From NCBI GenBank assembly GCA_021813145.1, contig JAKALS010000006.1:1-32401 (forward strand): a stretch of 32,401 bases of DNA. The letters run 5' to 3'. The DNA comes from a bacterium. GTDB taxonomy: Bacteria > Patescibacteriota > Microgenomatia > Levybacterales > UBA12049. Shown piece after piece: positions 16,802-23,543 of the stretch (positions within the stretch are counted from its first letter, which is position 1; each line of letters starts with the position of its first letter). Position numbers and translations under genes: made by a program. The notes under the pieces were generated by a model. It worked only from the letters and a program-made list of their open reading frames with translations, had not been told where the DNA came from and made no database searches.

Positions 16802-16812
16802 TATGTTAAGAT
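16784..16812 (+). promoter_or_regulatory. Promoter of the O-antigen-ligase-like gene
   Basis: TTGCCC (16784-16789), a 17-nt spacer and TAAGAT (16807-16812), 18 nt before the ATG. It is interlaced with the divergent mreB promoter. Confidence 0.45.
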
Positions 16813-16830
16813 AAACTCCATCCGGGCTTA

Positions 16831-19152
16831 ATGAAATACATTAATATATTAAATAAGATAATCGAATATAGCTTTTACGCTTTATTTTTCCTGGTTCCGC
16901 TCGTCCTCTTTCCGGATACTTCCGAACTTTTCGAATTTAACAAAATGTGGCTTACTTTTATTATCTCCCTCGTAATCCTTGCGGCCTGGGGGTCAAAGAT
17001 GCTTATTAAAAGACAGTTTAAAATTCAAAGAACTCCTCTTGATATTCCAATTCTGTTATTTCTTGCCTCACAAATAATCTCTACAATTTTTACCTTGGAT
17101 AGACACGTATCTCTTTGGGGGTACTACTCCCGCTTTAATGGCGGATTATTTTCTATACTCGCATATATCTTCCTCTACTATGCCTTTGTATCGAACTTCA
17201 GGGAAAATGCAAAAACGGTTGTAAAAAGACTCATAGCCGTTATTCTTTCATCCGGTGTTATAGTTGCCCTTTGGGGCCTTCCGTCGCATTTTGGCTATGA
17301 CCCGACTTGCCTTGCATTCAGGGGAACTTTTGATGTTTCATGCTGGACTTCGGATTTTCAGCCAAAGGTCAGGATATTCTCTACATTAGGTCAGCCTGAT
17401 TGGCTTGCGGCTTACCTTGCTGCTCTTCTTCCCATAATCACAGTTTTTCTTTTAAGAAGCAAACTATTCAAAGAAACAAAACAAGGCCTTAAGTTTTCGC
17501 CCAAGGATGCTTTTTTTGCAGTTCTTTATTTCCTTATTTTTGTCCTTTTTTATCTTGACCTTTTGTATACCAATTCTAAATCGGGACTTTTGGGGCTCTG
17601 GGCTGGAGCGGTATTTTTTGCGGCAGGATACATTCTCTTAAAATTACGGGATAAAGGCAAAGAAGAAGCCAAAAAATTCACATGGGACTACAGATTTCTG
17701 GCAACGGCAATAGTTGCAGTTCTTATAATGACTTTTGTTGTTGCCACTCCGTTTACATTCATGCGAAACTATTTCACTTATCAGGGGCTTAAAGGAAATA
17801 TTTCCCTTCTTATACACAAGCCCAAGCCTACCCCGGCGCCAAAAACGACAACCGTCCAGGCCGTTGCGGGCGCGGGAGAACTCGGGGGAACGGATTCCGG
17901 GACAATAAGGCTTTTGGTCTGGCACGGTGCAATAGAGGCATGGCTTCATAATCCGATAATAGGAACGGGTGTGGAAACTTTTGCCTTTGCATACTATTTA
18001 TATAGGCCTGCTGCCCACAACATGACTTCGGAATGGCAGTACCTTTACAATAAAGCGCATAACGAATATCTTAATTATCTTGCAACAACCGGGGCTTTCG
18101 GACTTTTGACATACCTTTCGGTGATTGGTCTTTTTTTCTACTTTTCTATAAAAACACTTTTGAAGGTAAAGATGAATGCGGATAATAAAAATCTTGTTCT
18201 TGGGCTTTTGGCCGGATATGTAACAATTCTTATTACAAACTTTTTCGGATTTTCCGTAGTAATAATAAATCTTTTTATATTCCTTCTGCCTGCTTTGGCA
18301 TTTACGCTTTTAAATCTTATAAATTACGACCGTACCCTAAACCTTGCACTTAATAAGAAAGTAGACGGAACCGTAGCCAAAAATGAGGACTACAAAGTGA
18401 CGGCTCCTATATGGGCAGGTATTGTTGTTATTGTAATTTTATGTGGATATTCGATTCTGGGATTGATCAATTACTGGAATGCCGACAGAGCCTATGCCAA
18501 AGGATATAATCTCGACAGAGTAGGAGATTATCAGACCGCTTATCCCTACTTGCAACAGGCGGTAAACCAAAGACCCGGCGAGCCGGTTTTCCAGGACGAG
18601 ATGTCCGTAAATGATGCTGTTTTAACAATTGCACTCTTAAAGGAAGCCCAAAGCCAACCGCAACAGGCTACCCAGGCGGCTGCCCTTGCGCAAAATCTTG
18701 CAAAAGAAGCTATTACCACAAGCGATAATATAACGACTCAACATCCGAACAACGTAGTGTTTTGGAAGGATAGGGTAAGAGTCTTATATACGCTTGCCCA
18801 GGCTGATCAGAGGTATTACGCACTCGCTCTTGATGCTATCAAAAAGGCGGCACAACTTGCTCCTACCGATGCTGATATTTCCTATAACATGGGGATACTG
18901 TACGGACAGAACGGAGACACAAAAGATGCTGTCTCTACGCTTGAAAATACAGTGAGGCTAAAACCTAATTATGATATGGCATATTACGCTCTTGGCATTT
19001 TCTACCATCAGCTTGCAATAAATAATAAGGGCCAAGTTGTGAACCAACAATATCAGCAAAAAGCAATAGACGCAATGAATGCAATGCTTAAAGTTTCTCC
19101 CGGCAACCAGCAAGCCCTCGACGCCCTAAAAACCTGGGGCGGAGGAAAATAG
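16831..19152 (+). CDS. O-antigen ligase/Wzy-like membrane protein with TPR tail, 773 aa
   Basis: Residues 1 to about 500 contain ten or more hydrophobic segments with the layout of the O-antigen ligase/polymerase family (Wzy/WaaL). The large loop holds the family signature around WHGAIEAWLHNPIIGTGVETF and KAHNEYLNYLATTGAFG. A Pro/Ala/Thr linker (PKPTPAPKTTT, about 330-345) precedes it. After another membrane segment (about 535-555) the C-terminus (about 570-773) carries TPR-like helices such as AAQLAPTDADISYNMGILYG and TVRLKPNYDMAYYALGIFYH. It probably ligates or polymerises a glycan on a lipid carrier at the outer face of the membrane; the TPRs may recruit partners. Confidence 0.88.
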   Translation: MKYINILNKIIEYSFYALFFLVPLVLFPDTSELFEFNKMWLTFIISLVILAAWGSKMLIKRQFKIQRTPLDIPILLFLASQIISTIFTLDRHVSLWGYYSRFNGGLFSILAYIFLYYAFVSNFRENAKTVVKRLIAVILSSGVIVALWGLPSHFGYDPTCLAFRGTFDVSCWTSDFQPKVRIFSTLGQPDWLAAYLAALLPIITVFLLRSKLFKETKQGLKFSPKDAFFAVLYFLIFVLFYLDLLYTNSKSGLLGLWAGAVFFAAGYILLKLRDKGKEEAKKFTWDYRFLATAIVAVLIMTFVVATPFTFMRNYFTYQGLKGNISLLIHKPKPTPAPKTTTVQAVAGAGELGGTDSGTIRLLVWHGAIEAWLHNPIIGTGVETFAFAYYLYRPAAHNMTSEWQYLYNKAHNEYLNYLATTGAFGLLTYLSVIGLFFYFSIKTLLKVKMNADNKNLVLGLLAGYVTILITNFFGFSVVIINLFIFLLPALAFTLLNLINYDRTLNLALNKKVDGTVAKNEDYKVTAPIWAGIVVIVILCGYSILGLINYWNADRAYAKGYNLDRVGDYQTAYPYLQQAVNQRPGEPVFQDEMSVNDAVLTIALLKEAQSQPQQATQAAALAQNLAKEAITTSDNITTQHPNNVVFWKDRVRVLYTLAQADQRYYALALDAIKKAAQLAPTDADISYNMGILYGQNGDTKDAVSTLENTVRLKPNYDMAYYALGIFYHQLAINNKGQVVNQQYQQKAIDAMNAMLKVSPGNQQALDALKTWGGGK

Positions 19153-19216
19153 GAGGCTCAAGACATTAGAAAATTCCCCTATTTTCTGCTAAAATATAGC
19201 TACTGCCTAAAATAAG

Positions 19217-19768
19217 ATGTTAAAAATTGTTCAAGCCCCTAATCCTGTCCTCTCGCAAAAAGCTAAAAGAATAGCCAAAGTAGATAAATCTGTTTTAAAA
19301 CTTATTAACGACATGGAGGAGTCCTTGGTAGCAGCAACGGACCCTATCGGAGTAGGACTTGCCGCTCCCCAGGTTGGAAGGTCGCTTCAACTTTTTATTG
19401 CAAAACCGACAAAAAAATCTAAACTTTTAGTGTTTATAAATCCTGTTATAGAAAAGTTCGAAAATAAGACAGACGGGGAAAAATTAAAAAAGAAAAATGA
19501 ACACAAAAAACTTGAAGGGTGCCTTTCATTAAGGGATATCTGGGGAGAAGTCGAAAGATATGACAGTGTTGAAGTTTCATACCAGGATATGACAGGAAAA
19601 AGACACAACAGGAGATTTGACGGATTCATGGCTACGATAATCCAGCACGAAACAGATCATCTCAAGGGAGTACTGTTTCCGAGGCGTGTTCTTGAACAAA
19701 ACGGAATTTTATATAAATCGGAAAAAGACGAAAAAGGCGAAGACGTTTTTGAAGAAATAAAGCTTTAG
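19217..19768 (+). CDS. def: Peptide deformylase, 183 aa
   Basis: Removes the formyl group from the N-terminal Met of new proteins. The three metal-site motifs are present: GVGLAAPQVG (motif 1), EGCLSL (motif 2, Cys metal ligand) and QHETDHLKG (motif 3, HExxH). A Lys-rich insertion (about residues 88-102) precedes motif 2. It is directly upstream of fmt, the enzyme that adds the formyl group, a classic pairing. An AT-rich -10-like TAAAAT lies about 21 nt before the ATG. Confidence 0.97.
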   Translation: MLKIVQAPNPVLSQKAKRIAKVDKSVLKLINDMEESLVAATDPIGVGLAAPQVGRSLQLFIAKPTKKSKLLVFINPVIEKFENKTDGEKLKKKNEHKKLEGCLSLRDIWGEVERYDSVEVSYQDMTGKRHNRRFDGFMATIIQHETDHLKGVLFPRRVLEQNGILYKSEKDEKGEDVFEEIKL

Positions 19769-19800
19769 CCATAATTTTCGTGATTGAGGACTGATAAATT

Positions 19801-20568
19801 ATGAAAATTGTCTATTTTGGCTCTTCCGAATTCTCGAAATGGGTCCTTCCCTACTTAAAGGATTTTGAAGTTGAACTTATTGTAGATGAGAATACCCCTT
19901 TAGAAAAAGTTTTCCAGACAAAGGCGGAGGTAGCGGTATTGGCTGCTTATGGCAAAATTCTTCCCAAAAAGGTTCTTGAGCATTTCAACTCTGGAATTTT
20001 AAATATTCACCCTTCCCTACTGCCCAAATACCGGGGACCGAGCCCAGTGCAGACGGCTATTTTAAACGGAGACAAAAAAACTGGAGTAACAGTAATCAGA
20101 CTCGATGAAGAAATGGATCACGGCCCTATTTTAGGACAAGAAGAAATAGAAATATCAAAAAACGATACGGCACAGACTTTGTATGAAAAGCTATTCCCCC
20201 TAGGAGCCAAAATAATTGCAAAAAACCTTGACAAATACGTAAAAAGTGAAGTAAAACTTACTTGGCAATCCCACGAAGGCGCCACTTATACAAAAATACT
20301 AAAGCGTGAAGACGGATTCGTTAACTTATCGGAAGTCGGTAATCAGCAATCGGTAATCGAGCGTAAAATCCGCGCCTATTACCCTTGGCCAGGGGTATGG
20401 GGAAAGTTTAGAATTCAAAATTCAGAATCCAAAATAATTAAGTTTTTACCGGGCAAAAGGATTCAGGTAGAAGGAAAAAAAGCCGTAAACTATAAGGATT
20501 TTATAAACGGGTATCCAGACATCGACAAAAGACTGTTGGAACTTCTTAAGTGGAGAATAGACAAATGA
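19801..20568 (+). CDS. fmt: Methionyl-tRNA formyltransferase, shortened, 255 aa
   Basis: Formylates initiator Met-tRNA using 10-formyl-THF. The catalytic core is intact: GILNIHPSLLPKYRGPSPVQ (Asn, His and the SLLPxxRG signature) and RLDEEMDHGPIL (catalytic Asp). The C-terminal domain keeps RKIRAYYPWPG. The protein is about 50 residues shorter than usual, mainly in the N-terminal Rossmann part, where the loop between VELIVDEN and AEVAVLAAYGKILP is much reduced. Two low-complexity stretches (20338-20361 and 20410-20435) interrupt the C-terminal domain. A short SD (GAGGA) precedes the ATG. The gene follows def by 32 nt. Confidence 0.94.
   Translation: MKIVYFGSSEFSKWVLPYLKDFEVELIVDENTPLEKVFQTKAEVAVLAAYGKILPKKVLEHFNSGILNIHPSLLPKYRGPSPVQTAILNGDKKTGVTVIRLDEEMDHGPILGQEEIEISKNDTAQTLYEKLFPLGAKIIAKNLDKYVKSEVKLTWQSHEGATYTKILKREDGFVNLSEVGNQQSVIERKIRAYYPWPGVWGKFRIQNSESKIIKFLPGKRIQVEGKKAVNYKDFINGYPDIDKRLLELLKWRIDK
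20338..20435 (+). repeat. Low-complexity repeat phrases inside fmt
   Basis: GGTAATCAGCAATCGGTAAT begins at 20338, and GAATTCAAAATTCAGAATCC lies at 20411-20430. Each is a short tandem imperfect repeat of a type otherwise seen between genes (27133-27160, 31611-31645). Both stay in frame and encode the non-conserved stretches VGNQQSVIE and RIQNSESK. Confidence 0.45.
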
Positions 20569-20571
20569 TAA

Positions 20572-20817
20572 TTAAGCGCTTACGCTTACCGGGGCTTCTT
20601 CCGCTTTTGTTTCAATAGCCTTTTCCTGTGTTTTTGATGCATTCTTCCAGATTCTCAAACACTTTGTACAAAGCCTCATGGTTTTTCTTGTTCCACCGAC
20701 ATTCATCTTCACATTGTGAAGATTAGGCTTAAAGATTCTTCTTGTTCGGTTTTTTGCATGGGACACATTATGCCCGTACATAATCCCTTTCCCGCAATTA
20801 AAACATTTAGCTGCCAT
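20572..20817 (-). CDS. rpmB: 50S ribosomal protein L28, 81 aa
   Basis: L28 starts with [21 protein letters not shown] and contains [14 protein letters not shown] and [10 protein letters not shown]. The two CxxC pairs make it a zinc-binding (C+) form. A Glu/Ala-rich tail of about 18 residues extends beyond the core. A longer reading from 20838 is possible, but ATG 20817 is preceded by an AAAGGAA Shine-Dalgarno-like sequence and starts the canonical family sequence. It is convergent with fmt, with 3 nt between stops. Confidence 0.94.
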   Translation of the reverse strand: MAAKCFNCGKGIMYGHNVSHAKNRTRRIFKPNLHNVKMNVGGTRKTMRLCTKCLRIWKNASKTQEKAIETKAEEAPVSVSA

Positions 20818-20837
20818 AGACAAATTTCCTTTCAACA

Positions 20838-20866
20838 ATTATACTAGAAAAAACATTTGAGTTCAA
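20838..20866 (-). promoter_or_regulatory. rpmB promoter
   Basis: On the minus strand TTGAAC (complement 20861-20866), a 17-nt spacer and TATAAT (complement 20838-20843). The leader is about 12 nt and contains an AAAGGAA ribosome binding site. Confidence 0.7.
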
Positions 20867-20877
20867 ATGGTAATATT

Positions 20878-21531
20878 ATGTCTTTAGTATTTGGAATTAT
20901 TTCTTTAATCATACTTATATTTTCGGCAATACTGCACGAGATTGCTCATGGATTTGTGGCCGAAAGACTCGGAGATCCGACCGCAAGGCTTTCGGGAAGG
21001 CTAACTCTGGACCCGCGAAAACATATAGACCCTTTTATGAGTATCCTTTTGCCCTTAGTTTTAATTTTGTCGGGCTCACCCGTAATATTCGGTGCGGCAA
21101 AACCTGTTCCGGTAGACCCGTTTAACTTAAGGGACGGGAGAAAAGACCTTGCCCTTGTATCGCTCGTAGGACCTTTGACAAACGTAATAATCGCAATAAT
21201 AGGGGCTATTATATTAAAGATATTAAGAATTGTTTCTTTCGGCGCTTTGGATTACTCGTTCATTTACCCTTATTTGTATCCCATCCTTCTTATGGTTACC
21301 GAAATAAACCTTTTACTAGCCATATTTAACCTGATTCCCATTCCTCCTCTTGACGGGTCAAAAATATTCTCCCTTATTCTTCCCGAAAGAGAAGCCGCAA
21401 CTTATATGTCTTTGGGTTCAATAGGATTTATAATAATTTTCTTTTTGCTCGTATTTCCAATAGGAGGACTTTCGCTCGAAACTCTCCTTTATAATCTTTT
21501 ATCTTTTTCTTTAAAACTTCTGGGGCTCTAA
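20878..21531 (+). CDS. Site-2 protease-type (M50) membrane metallopeptidase, 217 aa
   Basis: An intramembrane zinc protease of the M50B family. HEIAHGF in the first membrane segment provides the HExxH zinc site, and NLIPIPPLDGSKI the second motif with the Asp ligand. About six membrane spans are visible; there is no PDZ domain, so it belongs to the small SpoIVFB/Rip-like type often called a site-2 protease family protein. A TTG at 20857 would add seven residues, but ATG 20878 is the natural start. Substrates, such as anti-sigma factors or signal-peptide remnants, are unknown. Confidence 0.92.
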   Translation: MSLVFGIISLIILIFSAILHEIAHGFVAERLGDPTARLSGRLTLDPRKHIDPFMSILLPLVLILSGSPVIFGAAKPVPVDPFNLRDGRKDLALVSLVGPLTNVIIAIIGAIILKILRIVSFGALDYSFIYPYLYPILLMVTEINLLLAIFNLIPIPPLDGSKIFSLILPEREAATYMSLGSIGFIIIFFLLVFPIGGLSLETLLYNLLSFSLKLLGL

Positions 21532-21599
21532 ACTCTCTTCTTGGGGCTAATTATTCCGATTGGGAATATCCGAAAAACATTATAGACCATCTTGTCAAG

Positions 21600-21630
21600 T
21601 TGACAATTTTCTTGCCTTGTTTGTTATAAT
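21600..21630 (+). promoter_or_regulatory. Promoter of the 21637 candidate RNA
   Basis: TTGACA (21600-21605) and TATAAT (21625-21630), both perfect hexamers, are separated by 19 nt. No intact CDS follows; initiation near 21637 would start the structured region. Confidence 0.6.
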
Positions 21631-21636
21631 ATATCT

Positions 21637-21831
21637 GTTCTTTGGTATTAGAGGTAGTTGCGAGTATTTCCTCTACAATTTCACTGGATTATAGGTACTC
21701 CGAATTTTTCGGAGGACAGAGCGATTTACCGATGTTTCCGAGTGAAACAGGTTTAGCTCTCCTAGTTAACGGTCCGGGGAAACGGCAGCTATGCTCGATA
21801 TCGAAGAGCGGTCTTATTTTTTTTATTTTTC
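21637..21831 (+). ncRNA. Candidate structured RNA (sRNA or diverged riboswitch)
   Basis: Behind a good promoter lies about 190 nt with many helices and no plausible start codon. Helices I can pair by eye: AGAGG/CCTCT (21650-21674), CTCCGA/TCGGAG (21698-21714), GTTTC/GAAAC (21734-21748), and a nested set GCTCT/AGAGC (21756-21809) enclosing TAGTT/AGCTA and CCG/CGG. The last helix is followed by a T-rich tract (21812-21831), like a terminator. The order of hairpins and the segment GGTCCGG...CAGCTA vaguely recall the ydaO/yuaA c-di-AMP riboswitch, but the conserved CAGCTAAC is not matched. The downstream remnant encodes a signal-peptide-like stretch, which fits a riboswitch that once controlled a wall hydrolase. 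Function unproven. Confidence 0.4.
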
Positions 21832-22027
21832 CCTCGTTTGTTTTTGCTGTGGAAGCGATCAATATCTCTTCTTCCAGACTTAACAATCAATCTCTAATTT
21901 TTCCGCTGGAAAAACCAGCCTATTTGAACAAATATCAAAAACCCAAAAAGAAAACCTTGAAAAACAAGCAATAAGCTACGGGAAATTTCTTAATCTAAAT
22001 CCGCGCTTAGAAGTTCGATTCCAATAA
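21813..22027 (+). pseudogene. Broken ORF with signal-peptide-like start
   Basis: One frame encodes a hydrophobic segment ending FPSFVFAVEA, like a signal peptide with a cleavage site, and stays open to 21974. A second frame is open from 21884 to a stop at 22027 and reads like real protein (SLFEQISKTQKENLEKQ, then LNLNPRLEVRFQ). A one-base slip in the T-runs near 21897-21902 would join them. No ATG in frame precedes the signal segment. Either a decayed small secreted protein or a sequencing frameshift; the remainder of 21532-22032 holds no other gene. Confidence 0.3.
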
Positions 22028-22032
22028 AAAAG

Positions 22033-22103
22033 CAGGCCAGGAGGGAATCGAACCCCCAACAGAGGTTTTGGAGACCTCAGTTATACCATTTAACTACTGG
22101 CCT
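22033..22103 (-). tRNA. tRNA-Trp (CCA)
   Basis: The acceptor stem AGGCCAG/CTGGCCT, anticodon arm GAGGT-CTCCAAA-ACCTC with anticodon CCA, and T-arm with loop TTCGATT are all present. CCA is not encoded. A run of T follows the 3' end, so this tRNA probably ends the minus-strand cluster transcript. In many bacteria tRNA-Trp lies directly upstream of secE; here secE is about 6 kb away. Confidence 0.95.
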
Positions 22104-22108
22104 ACAAC

Positions 22109-22285
22109 TTATTTAAGTTTTTCGCTCTCTTTGTGCTCGGTTACCTTCTTACAATGCTTGCAGAATTTTTTTAGTAATAATTTCTCTTCGGTATTAATTT
22201 TATTCCTGGTTGTGACATAATTTCTGTTTTTGCAAACAGTGCACACCAAGCCTAGTTTTACTCTGTGTTCACCTTTTTTTGGCAT
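22109..22285 (-). CDS. rpmG: 50S ribosomal protein L33, 58 aa
   Basis: A small basic protein starting MPKKGEHRVKLGLVC, with two CxxC pairs (C15/C18 and C42/C45) that form the zinc site of the C+ type of L33, and the family segment RNYVTTRNKINT. A perfect Shine-Dalgarno sequence AAAGGAGG lies 8 nt before the ATG, and an extended -10 box precedes it. It sits between tRNA-Thr(GGU) and tRNA-Trp, with its stop 5 nt before the tRNA-Trp 5' end; rpmG next to tRNA-Trp is widespread in bacteria. Confidence 0.96.
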   Translation of the reverse strand: MPKKGEHRVKLGLVCTVCKNRNYVTTRNKINTEEKLLLKKFCKHCKKVTEHKESEKLK

Positions 22286-22307
22286 TTCAACATCCTCCTT
22301 TCATAAT

Positions 22308-22316
22308 ATTATATCA
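22308..22316 (-). promoter_or_regulatory. Extended -10 promoter of rpmG
   Basis: The minus strand reads TGATATAAT between the tRNA-Thr(GGU) 3' end and the rpmG ribosome binding site, giving rpmG and tRNA-Trp a start independent of the upstream tRNAs. Confidence 0.55.
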
Positions 22317-22322
22317 AAATTG

Positions 22323-22394
22323 AGCCTAGAGAGGGAATCGAACCCTCGACTTCCAACTTACCAAGTTGGCGTTCTGCCACTGAACTACCTAGGC
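22323..22394 (-). tRNA. tRNA-Thr (GGU)
   Basis: Acceptor stem GCCTAGG/TCTAGGC, anticodon arm CCAAC-TTGGTAA-GTTGG with anticodon GGT, and T-arm GAGGG-TTCGATT-CCCTC. CCA is not encoded. Its first ten bases contain the stop codon of the endonuclease-like gene upstream (22385-22996). Confidence 0.95.
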
Positions 22395-22996
22395 ATCACG
22401 TTTAATTTATCTAATTCTTGCATTATCCAATATTTTAATTTTGTGTTAGAAACTTCAACCGTACAAACCCCGTAATTTGACTTTCGTCTATAACTCCCTT
22501 TACCTTGAGGTGGAATTTGCACTATTTTACCAAATTTTTCTTCTGCTATGTTAAGCTCTTTTGCCCAAAACTCTTTCGCTTCCTCCGGATTACTATCGTT
22601 AAAACAAATTAAATAATAGTGTAACCTGGAGGGCAAAACCTGACAATTTATAGTTAAAAAATCACGAAAAGTCCTTAGTAAACTGGGGTTGGTATTGGCG
22701 ACTCGAACATGCCCTTTTGAAGTTTTTTCTCCTTCCCCCCAATATATGCCTAAACCTAAACCATATAAAAACTTTTCTTGATAATTCATGTTATCTTTAA
22801 TTTTAAAAGGGTCACCATTGGGATTTGATTTAACGTATATCGCTTGACTCATTGTTCTCCTTTTAATTCCATATTTAGTCATCCAATATACAATTTTATG
22901 CGTGGAACATTTTAATAACGTAGAAATTTCGGTCATTGATTTACCCGAACTATAAAGGTCTTCTAGCTCTTCTTTTAACAACCTCGTTGTATTCAT
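22385..22996 (-). CDS. LAGLIDADG-like homing endonuclease with HTH, 203 aa
   Basis: Residues 1-60 form a helix-turn-helix unit (RLLKEELEDLYSSGKSMTEI, then LLKCSTHKIVYWMTKYGI). The second half opens with LYGLGLGIYWGEGE, a degenerate LAGLIDADG helix with an acidic end. The pattern RLHYYLICFNDSNPEEAKEFW follows, and then KYWIMQELDKL. This is the layout of the small, single-motif LAGLIDADG-like proteins scattered in CPR genomes; a dimer would be needed for cutting. It lies between tRNA-Tyr and tRNA-Thr(GGU), and its TAG stop is inside the tRNA 5' end. A longer reading from 23047 begins inside the -35 box, so ATG 22996 is preferred. Nuclease activity is inferred only. Confidence 0.7.
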   Translation of the reverse strand: MNTTRLLKEELEDLYSSGKSMTEISTLLKCSTHKIVYWMTKYGIKRRTMSQAIYVKSNPNGDPFKIKDNMNYQEKFLYGLGLGIYWGEGEKTSKGHVRVANTNPSLLRTFRDFLTINCQVLPSRLHYYLICFNDSNPEEAKEFWAKELNIAEEKFGKIVQIPPQGKGSYRRKSNYGVCTVEVSNTKLKYWIMQELDKLNVMPR

Positions 22997-23018
22997 TATT
23001 TTTGGTATAGCTGGGGAT

Positions 23019-23047
23019 ATTATAGAACTATTTATGCCAAAAATCAA
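23019..23047 (-). promoter_or_regulatory. Promoter of the LAGLIDADG-like gene
   Basis: On the minus strand TTGATT (complement 23042-23047), a 17-nt spacer and TATAAT (complement 23019-23024). It lies just after tRNA-Tyr, so the gene can be expressed independently of the tRNA transcript. Confidence 0.6.
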
Positions 23048-23082
23048 AAATAGTACCAGGTAAAAACTCTTAATTTATCTTG

Positions 23083-23167
23083 TGCTGAGGGAGAGATTTG
23101 CACTCCCGTAGCCCTTTCGGGCGCCTCGTCTACAGCGAGGTGCGATTGACTACTCCGCCACCTCAGC
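23083..23167 (-). tRNA. tRNA-Tyr (GUA)
   Basis: Acceptor stem GCTGAGG/CCTCAGC, anticodon arm CCTCG-CTGTAGA-CGAGG with anticodon GTA, and a long variable arm (GCCCGAAAGGGC) as expected for bacterial tRNA-Tyr. The T-loop is TGCAAAT, with G in place of the usual T at position 55. CCA is not encoded. The first five bases overlap the stop codon region of the nuclease gene upstream. Confidence 0.95.
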
Positions 23168-23537
23168 ATTTATATTCATTCCAACTTTTATTTCCAATCA
23201 TGATTTGAGACCTTTTTTGAACTTTTTCAGCTGGTATTAAATACCTTGTCTTATTTCCGCAATATATAAAAAGCAAATCAAAATCCCCGTCTTTATACTT
23301 TGTATGATAGGTCTTTTCTCGATATCCTCCAAATGTTCTTAAATCCACTATATATCCTCCTCCGGGTCCTATGTCATTTGAATACTTGCATTGGACTCTA
23401 TTGAGAATACCTTCTCGATCAACAACCAAATCGTATTTATCACAATCAGAAACAGGAATAAATACTGAATAGTTCTTATTTACAAAAAACACGATTGCTT
23501 CAGCAATTGCGAGACTTCCCTTTCTTTTACTATTCAC
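23163..23537 (-). CDS. PD-(D/E)XK endonuclease resembling I-Ssp6803I, 124 aa
   Basis: The arrangement matches the small PD-(D/E)XK homing endonuclease family of I-Ssp6803I, which is known from a group I intron in a cyanobacterial tRNA-fMet gene. An N-terminal helix carries Glu13 (GSLAIAEAIVFF), KYDLVVD carries Asp36, and RVQCKYS supplies Gln49 and Lys51. The length is right for a single domain. Here it is free-standing: no intron and no split tRNA is seen. The gene starts with GTG 6 nt after a -10 box, and its TGA stop lies inside the 5' end of tRNA-Tyr. It probably cleaves a site in or near the tRNA cluster; that is inference. Confidence 0.75.
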   Translation of the reverse strand: MNSKRKGSLAIAEAIVFFVNKNYSVFIPVSDCDKYDLVVDREGILNRVQCKYSNDIGPGGGYIVDLRTFGGYREKTYHTKYKDGDFDLLFIYCGNKTRYLIPAEKVQKRSQIMIGNKSWNEYKC

Positions 23538-23543
23538 ACCATC

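Noticed and set aside
21756-21809. Signal recognition particle RNA hairpin
   Set aside because: GGTCCGGGGAAACGGCAGC resembles the SRP domain IV tip, but the conserved GGAAGGAAGCAGC side and the opposing GGTCAG loop are not present.
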